In this document: piece after piece, positions 10,201 through 11,977 of the stretch
How positions within the stretch are numbered: the stretch's first letter is position 1
How the letters are laid out: every line of letters begins with the position of its first letter
Position numbers and translations under genes: made by a program
NCBI GenBank assembly: GCA_003024985.2
Contig: PXIH01S0077110.1
Origin: Euperipatoides rowelli
Lineage: Eukaryota > Onychophora > Udeonychophora > Euonychophora > Peripatopsidae
Reading direction: 5' to 3' (one strand)
DNA length: 11,977 nt
Notes under the pieces: generated by a model
The model's input: only the letters and a program-made list of their open reading frames with translations
What the model was told of the DNA's origin: nothing
Database searches by the model: none

Positions 10201-11878
10201 GTCCTCAATTCCGCCCTGTTTTTCTCCAAATCACCATTCATCTCTTCTATCAGCTGCATCGATTAAATATATTTTAACATAGGGGTAATTTCCTTTTCCT
10301 ATCAGGCTTCTATTGTTATAAGTCAGGGGTAATTTCTTTTTCATATCGGACTTCTATTATTGTTATAAGAGCATCAAACCTTTTTGGTAGACTACAAAGT
10401 ATGGCTGCAATGATTAGACTATTTTTTACATTTTCTCCTATGGTGTTAAGCCTATCCACAATGTCAATGATATTATCCATGTGTTCTCTTAAGTTGGATT
10501 CCTCTACATATTTACTGGAATCTAGTTTTCTTTGTAGGTAAAGTTTATTAGACAGATTTACATGTTGGTGAGTTTCTTGTAGTTTCATCCACATATCCTT
10601 TGATGTTTCACAGTTACCAGTATGTATAGTTATTAGTTGTGAATCCTTCACCATTAATCCTATGGTAAGCTCTCATGTGCCATGCTTTCCTTCTTGTTCC
10701 AGGTTGATGTCAGATGATCTGGAGGTGACTGTTGTATAACATTCAATGTGCCCTCACTCTCATCCGCATCTCCAGTTTGAATCCCCAGTTGAAGTAATTA
10801 AAGTTATTGAGTTTTGCAATTGAACTTTTCACTTGCTCCATATTATAATTCCACCGTGACATAATAACGTAAAAATTCTACTGTATATTATCCACTACAA
10901 CCGTGCTGGGCCCATAACTGTAGTATTTTTACAAATATATTCACAGCATAAATATATGAATAAGCCTATAAGATCAACTGATATATCAAAATAAATGGAG
11001 GGGTATACAGATTACTATTTCACTAAGATTCACTATAATTTTCATTTTACACACAACCAAAGCCAAGATGGTAACAAGGCTAACAATACAAAGACGTCAC
11101 ATTCTTACTTAATGCAAGGTATTAAGAATTCAAACAATGGTGAGAACCCACCCTATATTGTTATAAAATAATATAATTATATCATTAAATTAATAACACT
11201 TCATAACATTACTTGGTTAGTATTTAATTAATATATATCACATTGTGAATATCATTATTTATAACAGGCAGCACTGCACTATGACTGTCATAAAATTAAA
11301 ATAGAAATTGCACATTCATTAAGCTCTTTTATCCTTAGATATGCTTTTTTTTTTCAAAATAAATCTACTCTATTTAAAATGTATTACAATTCAAATAACT
11401 TTATATGGTTAATTCAGTATCTGAATATACAAACTCATCTTGTCCTTACTCAATGGATTTATGCATAAAAAGATCAGAAACTTCATAAAACCCATTAAAT
11501 AAATGAAAACTAAGCCAGAAAAAAAACTTTAGATAAATTAAAAGAGCCTTTTGGTTGTGGAACCAACACCAATCAGGGATATGTTTGTCAGCAGGCCAGT
11601 GCTCTAACAAGAAGACCAAACTGCCAGAATCCTTGAATATGTTTTAGACTGTGGGATATACAGTATTTTCACAATTTATTGGGTTTATGAGTATTTAAAA
11701 ATGATCATGTAGTAAACATACTAACCTGCAAATGGATTTTCAGTGCCGAAAAATTCTCTGAACACTATCTGGGCATTACCATGGAAAACATATGGATCAA
11801 TCATTTCACCTTTTCCTAATGGAATGCCCTTTTTTAATCCACCCTCACCATACTGATCATACACAGCTCTTCTTTTAG
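1044..11878 (-). CDS. DNAJB13: DNAJB13-like HSP40 co-chaperone, spliced, 5' end outside window
   Basis: Spliced minus-strand coding region: join of 11726-11878, 6149-6306, 4393-4525, 2018-2189 and 1044-1200. Every junction has GT/AG on the minus strand, and split codons close correctly (G|AT, CGG|GTA, G|CT, AG|A). The segments total 773 nt, about 257 codons with the stop. Adding roughly 60 missing N-terminal residues gives about 317, close to the 316 of human DNAJB13. In order the product shows the end of the J domain and linker ([12 protein letters not shown]), a short FREFFG segment, C-terminal domain I starting at GLKKQDP, and C-terminal domain II ending at KQALMR. Known family role: a type II DnaJ protein of radial spokes in motile cilia and sperm flagella. 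Its human gene is mutated in primary ciliary dyskinesia, and Chlamydomonas RSP16 is the counterpart. The HPD motif that stimulates HSP70 should lie beyond base 11977, so it is unseen. Other DNAJB1/4/5-type paralogs are less likely because of the DNAJB13-specific VKKQDP-like and KISRRV stretches. Confidence 0.9.
1283..1533. mobile_element. Non-autonomous DNA transposon (MITE), hAT-size target duplication
   Basis: Terminal inverted repeats of 38 bp, 1283-1320 and the complement of 1496-1533, match at about 30 of 38 positions. The shared core is TATCTGCCCACCAA. Immediately outside them lie GAGAGTTT (1275-1282) and AAGAGTTT (1534-1541), an 8-bp direct repeat with one mismatch. TIRs of this kind plus an 8-bp duplication are what a hAT-superfamily insertion leaves. 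The interior (about 175 bp) has no coding capacity, so it would have needed a transposase in trans. The alignment of TIR ends with the duplication makes chance unlikely. Superfamily assignment is inferred from the duplication length only. Confidence 0.65.
1828..1860. repeat. AAT-type microsatellite
   Basis: An imperfect (AAT)n tract with two AAC interruptions lies within the last intron of DNAJB13. It produces a spurious Ile-rich translation on the plus strand. Confidence 0.75.
2018..2189 (-). CDS. DNAJB13: DNAJB13 internal exon: C-terminal domains I/II
   Basis: This 172-bp exon follows an acceptor CCCTTTAG (AG = 2190-2191) and ends at ATCAG before a GTAAGA donor (GT = 2016-2017), close to the ideal donor consensus. 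It encodes 56 whole residues: [20 protein letters not shown], then a segment with [10 protein letters not shown], then VIPINDII. The pattern K-x-H-x-x-F-x-R-x-x-x-x-L at the start and ALxGC in the middle are typical of DnaJ C-terminal domain II. The last two bases, AG, join the A that starts the final exon to make an Arg codon. Confidence 0.93.
2694..2716. repeat. Poly(C)-poly(A) homopolymer junction
   Basis: Twelve C followed directly by eleven A. The exact lengths are likely unreliable. A similar poly(C) tract with ambiguous bases occurs near 7579-7602. Confidence 0.7.
3150..3188. repeat. 17-bp perfect inverted repeat (hairpin)
   Basis: ATCTCACATAGTTAAAA at 3150-3166 is exactly complementary to 3172-3188, with a five-A loop. 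It sits about 50 bp from the hAT-like end at 3236. It could be a MITE remnant or an intronic foldback, and no regulatory role is shown. Confidence 0.75.
3236..3350 (+). mobile_element. hAT-like transposon end fragment
   Basis: TAGGGATGTACC at about 3238-3249 resembles the common animal hAT terminus (C/T)AGGGATGCACC. It is followed by sequence rich in the GATTAATC motif that typifies such ends. An 11-bp perfect hairpin, TTGGCTGATTA at 3291-3301 with its complement at 3307-3317, is embedded. I found no matching opposite end with GGTACATCCCTA within the intron, so it is probably truncated. Identification is by resemblance only. Confidence 0.4.
3725..3975 (-). mobile_element. tRNA-derived SINE
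   Basis: Read on the minus strand, a tRNA-like head carries an A-box-like GTGGTCGAGCCG (3960-3949) and a B box GGTTCGAGCC (3903-3894). They are spaced as in a tRNA gene with a long variable region, and the head resembles tRNA-Leu/Ser class sequence. It continues into a non-tRNA body and ends in an A-rich stretch (about 3744-3725). That is the layout of a Pol III-transcribed SINE. The boxes are intact, but the cloverleaf acceptor pairing is not convincing, so it is not a functional tRNA. The family is not identified. It is inserted antisense to the plus strand and sense to DNAJB13. Confidence 0.6.
3976..4260. repeat. GC-richer unrecognised block next to the SINE
   Basis: Base composition here is clearly richer in G and C than the flanking intron. 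It contains ACCCGGGT/ACCCAGGT inverted halves (about 4015-4036). It also holds a plus-strand frame 4051-4254 of 67 codons with a non-low-complexity translation (for example [20 protein letters not shown]). On the minus strand the same stretch also reads fairly open, with stops. I recognise neither product. It may be the upstream part of a composite repeat with the SINE, or a remnant of a transposon coding region. It is bounded by no splice sites that would make it a DNAJB13 exon. Confidence 0.35.
4393..4525 (-). CDS. DNAJB13: DNAJB13 internal exon: C-terminal domain I
   Basis: This 133-bp exon lies between a CAG acceptor (4526-4528) and a GTTTGT donor (GT = 4391-4392). It encodes 44 codons, [20 protein letters not shown] through GDQGPNTIP, plus the first G of an Ala codon. 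KGWREGTRI followed by [10 protein letters not shown] is the signature of C-terminal domain I in type II DnaJ proteins. There are no stops or frameshifts, so this coding part looks intact and under constraint, unlike the surrounding intron. Confidence 0.92.
4806..4848. repeat. Hairpin with 14-bp arms
   Basis: GAGGTCAGCTTGCA pairs with TGCAAGCCGACCTC across a seven-base loop (TTCTATC) with one mismatch (G:T-type). Weaker complementarity extends both arms by about ten bases. Confidence 0.65.
4886..5006. repeat. Two-copy tandem repeat, period 61 bp
   Basis: The segment starting TGTTGGAGTTAGGGTCAGTG at 4899 recurs at 4960 as TGTTGGAGTTAAGGTCAGTG. Similarity continues downstream (GTGGTTAAAG / ATGGCTAAGG). 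The duplication yields paralogous short translations ([11 protein letters not shown] / [11 protein letters not shown]) in two overlapping frames that are not genes. Confidence 0.7.
6149..6306 (-). CDS. DNAJB13: DNAJB13 internal exon: start of C-terminal domain I
   Basis: This 158-bp exon follows a CAG acceptor (AG = 6307-6308) and ends at CGG before a GTGGGT donor (GT = 6147-6148). It encodes the end of a split Asp codon plus 52 residues. [20 protein letters not shown] and KKVKISRR match the first beta strands of the substrate-binding C-terminal domain I of DNAJB13. The open frame runs on into the intron past the donor, so reading it as a single 100-residue ORF would wrongly include intron sequence. 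The exon is in phase 0 with the next one, which starts with Val. Confidence 0.9.
6350..6516. mobile_element. Short TIR element with palindromic ends
   Basis: The left end (6350-6378) and the complement of the right end (6487-6516) align over about 27 bases with one 2-base gap and few mismatches. The shared core is AACCAGTCCAAAT. The right end includes a perfect 14-bp palindrome CTGGTTATAACCAG (6503-6516), and the left end has the shortened form CTGGTAAACCAG (6350-6361). The interior of about 110 bp is non-coding. No clear target duplication is seen, so the superfamily is unassigned. Confidence 0.5.
6659..7060. repeat. Three diverged tandem units, about 135-140 bp each
   Basis: Units begin near 6661, 6802 and 6935 with a shared AA(A/G)(A/G)TGG(T/C)-type start. 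They continue with CTGTTTCTTA, then (A)TGACATCAC, then CCCCTCCCACTTC in the first two. Unit 1 has the palindrome GCCCATATATGGGC (6707-6720). Unit 2 has an 18-bp perfect version (6840-6857). Unit 3 lacks it. These contain the perfect CArG-type sequence CCATATATGG. Further TGACATCA/TGATGTCA copies continue to 7275. Confidence 0.6.
7176..7286. repeat. Long imperfect inverted repeat, about 53-bp arms
   Basis: Arms 7176-7228 and 7236-7286 are complementary at roughly 85 per cent and separated by about seven bases. The inner 11 bases (CATCTTAAAA side) and the outer CCGGAAATGACATCATAA portion are the best conserved. Transcribed RNA would fold into a long hairpin. The arm ends carry the same GGAAATGACATCA motif found in the adjacent tandem units, so this is probably the terminal part of the same repeat family. 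Confidence 0.75.
7579..7602. repeat. Poly(C) tract with ambiguous bases
   Basis: N characters alternate with C at the start of a run of about 14 C. This marks a poorly resolved homopolymer in the assembly, so local length and sequence are not reliable. Confidence 0.85.
7790..8745 (+). pseudogene. Non-LTR retrotransposon (LINE) reverse transcriptase fragment
   Basis: The plus strand encodes a decayed endonuclease/reverse-transcriptase polyprotein, broken by several stops and frameshifts. Recognisable in order are: a pre-RT segment ([15 protein letters not shown], about 8050-8095), [10 protein letters not shown], the RT entry motif [14 protein letters not shown] (about 8327-8370) followed by [23 protein letters not shown] (about 8498-8550), and [15 protein letters not shown] (about 8694-8739, RT motif B). 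The sequence matches the animal group annotated as endonuclease-reverse transcriptase, most like RTE/BovB; the clade is tentative. About 30 residues with catalytic motif A (the first Asp) are missing near 8575-8585. The fragment ends before the YxDD motif C. It is non-functional, as are both ends. Confidence 0.8.
8746..9064 (-). pseudogene. Copia integrase C-terminal / integrase-RT linker remnant
   Basis: The minus strand translates to [20 protein letters not shown], then [19 protein letters not shown], separated by a stop at about 8963. This is the copia-type region after the integrase core, where K(L/A)..KA.KGI.VGY and YRVW....KV..SR.V.F are typical. An open frame (8636-8953) covers the second part. 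Similarity fades after WDNLPKKL (about 8747), where it meets the LINE fragment. Confidence 0.75.
9065..9690 (-). pseudogene. Copia integrase core remnant
   Basis: The minus strand shows CGPC of the zinc-binding HHCC (about 9643-9654). It is followed by [19 protein letters not shown] and [15 protein letters not shown], equivalent to the copia HxDLxGP...GGxKYF...DDFSRYTWVY stretch. It then has [20 protein letters not shown] and [15 protein letters not shown]. The first catalytic Asp is kept (VDL). The conserved Glu of NGxxERKNRT is Gly (codon at 9241-9239). A run of ten C on plus (9339-9348) coincides with a reading-frame shift just after the position of the second catalytic Asp. The core is inactive. 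Confidence 0.88.
9691..10130 (-). pseudogene. Copia protease tail and GAG-pre-integrase domain remnant
   Basis: Minus-strand translation includes [39 protein letters not shown] (about 9990-9934) and [12 protein letters not shown] (about 9775-9745). These are the classic copia L..VL(Y/W)VP.L..NLLSV and WH.RLGH signatures, the latter supplying the His pair of the integrase zinc-binding domain. Stops at about 9930 and 9855 interrupt it. The protease active-site DSG triad is not present upstream. Confidence 0.82.
10131..10866 (-). pseudogene. Copia gag remnant (UBN2/gag-polypeptide type)
   Basis: A candidate start ATG is at 10864-10862 or just upstream, reading [10 protein letters not shown] then [15 protein letters not shown], the usual copia gag start L.G.NYF.W...M. 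Two frame changes later the frame 10654-10316 carries [31 protein letters not shown] and [22 protein letters not shown], the core UBN2 gag pattern (W..L...Y, LLSSLP.....). A 42-45 bp tandem duplication (10281-10321 and 10324-10369) repeats EKEITP. After it the sequence runs in frame into the protease tail with only about 190 bp. So the CCHC zinc knuckle and the DSG protease site are deleted. Confidence 0.85.
10281..10369. repeat. Tandem duplication in the copia gag remnant
   Basis: The plus strand has AGGGGTAATTTC...TATTGTTATAAG twice in succession, about 42 and 45 bp, with roughly 85 per cent identity. The second copy has three extra bases (TAT). It is specific to this copy as far as can be judged. 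Confidence 0.75.
10902..10918 (-). promoter_or_regulatory. Copia primer-binding site (half-tRNA iMet)
   Basis: On plus, CGTGCTGGGCCCATAAC equals the anticodon-stem/loop region of eukaryotic initiator tRNA-Met. So on the element's sense strand GTTATGGGCCCAGCACG would pair with the internal part of that tRNA, not its 3' end. Drosophila copia primes in exactly this way with an iMet half-tRNA. It directly abuts the LTR end (ACA before GTTATGGG), fixing that boundary. Confidence 0.8.
10919..11266 (-). repeat. Putative 5' LTR of the copia element
   Basis: On the minus strand the LTR ends in CTACA at 10919, right before the primer-binding site. The outer end is less certain. A TGTTATAA at 11266 gives a 348-bp TG...CA unit, but TGTTAT at 11208 is also possible. 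There is no second LTR in the window to compare, so the length is inferred from the terminal dinucleotides only. Confidence 0.5.
11553..11630 (-). repeat. Degenerate tRNA-like / SINE-head patch
   Basis: The minus strand reads TGGTCTTCTTGTTAGAGC (11618-11601), an A-box-like D-arm with TTAGAGCACTGG. It then has GGTTCCACAACC (11564-11553) in the place of a B box. The B box is a poor match and the acceptor stem does not close. It is probably an old tRNA-derived SINE head, not a tRNA gene. Confidence 0.3.
11726..11878 (-). CDS. DNAJB13: DNAJB13 internal exon: J-domain end and linker
   Basis: This 153-bp exon starts after an AG acceptor (11879-11880), which follows a T-rich tract on the minus strand. 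It ends at a GT donor (GGTTAGT context, 11724-11725). It begins with two bases of a split Ala codon and ends with the first base of an Asp codon. It encodes 50 whole residues, including [17 protein letters not shown], which corresponds to helix IV of the J domain and the start of the linker. The linker is Gly-containing but short, as expected for DNAJB13, followed by [18 protein letters not shown]. It is the most upstream exon visible; the exon or exons with the start codon and HPD lie to the right of the window. Confidence 0.88.
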
Positions 11879-11977
11879 CTAAAAATGAGTTAAGCAAGAA
11901 AAAAATATAGTCGGAAAAAAATATAGTATATATACGGTATATACTGTATATGTATATACAGTATATATGTATATATA
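11879..11977. repeat. Partial upstream intron with AT palindrome array
   Basis: The end of the intron upstream of exon 11726-11878 shows an acceptor tract (T-rich, TTTTTAG on minus, with CTTAAC as a plausible branch point). From about 11918 onward there are repeated self-complementary TATAC.GTATA units, which may continue past the window edge. Confidence 0.6.

Larger units (their letters stand above)
8746..11266 (-). mobile_element. Copia (Ty1/copia) LTR retrotransposon, 3'-truncated and decayed
   Basis: Reading the minus strand, the order is one putative LTR (11266-10919), a primer-binding site (10918-10902), gag (from 10866), the protease/pre-integrase region, the integrase core and the integrase C-terminal linker. 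It then stops at about 8746. Reverse transcriptase, RNase H, polypurine tract and 3' LTR are absent. Integrase preceding the missing RT is the copia order and excludes Gypsy. Numerous frameshifts and stops show an old, inactive copy. It lies in sense orientation in a DNAJB13 intron. Confidence 0.85.
6307..11725 (-). other. Large DNAJB13 intron (5.4 kb) filled with mobile elements
   Basis: Intron between exons 11726-11878 and 6149-6306. Most of its length is explained by the copia copy (about 8750-11266) and the LINE fragment (about 7790-8745). The MITE-like element at 6350-6516 and the repeat array at 6659-7290 account for more. Remaining gaps, 7290-7790 and 11267-11552, are AT-rich with nothing recognisable. 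The copia copy is sense-oriented relative to the host gene. Confidence 0.75.

Noticed and set aside
11553-11630. Functional tRNA gene
   Set aside because: The D-arm looks tRNA-like, but the B box is poor and the acceptor stem does not pair.

Overview
The window is AT-rich animal nuclear DNA. It is dominated by one spliced minus-strand gene whose introns are filled with mobile-element debris. There is no bacterial or viral genome organisation: no operons, no ribosome binding sites and no long intact ORFs. Five short reading segments on the minus strand are bounded by consensus GT/AG sites, and all the codon phases match across the junctions. Together they encode about 257 residues that read as the C-terminal four-fifths of DNAJB13, a type II HSP40 that is a radial-spoke protein of motile cilia and sperm flagella. 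This points to a metazoan with motile cilia or flagella. The mix of a copia LTR element, an RTE/BovB-like LINE, a tRNA-derived SINE and MITEs suits an invertebrate, but I cannot assign a clade.

Layout from right to left, in the direction of transcription. The first exons (start codon and most of the J domain with HPD) lie beyond base 11977. The exons are 11726-11878, 6149-6306, 4393-4525, 2018-2189 and 1044-1200, with the stop at 1044-1046 and a candidate poly(A) signal at 912-917. The intron between 11726-11878 and 6149-6306 (5.4 kb) holds a decayed, 3'-truncated copia retrotransposon (about 8750-11266, same strand as the gene). That copy abuts a 3'-truncated non-LTR LINE fragment on the plus strand (about 7790-8745). 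The same intron also holds an inverted-repeat-rich block with recurring TGACATCA motifs (6659-7290), a short TIR element (6350-6516) and a degenerate tRNA-like patch (11553-11630). The intron 4526-6148 contains a candidate TIR element with an internal hairpin and a 61-bp tandem duplication. The intron 2190-4392 contains a tRNA-derived SINE, a GC-richer unrecognised block, a hAT-like end and a near-perfect hairpin. The last intron, 1201-2017, contains a 251-bp MITE with TIRs and an 8-bp target duplication. Bases 1-911 lie downstream of the gene and show no gene.

I see no convincing previously undescribed functional system. The points most worth a second look are the half-tRNA primer site of the copia element, the 3'-to-3' LINE/copia junction, the hAT-sized MITE, the CArG/CRE-like repeat array with its long hairpin, and the unrecognised 67-codon ORF beside the SINE.
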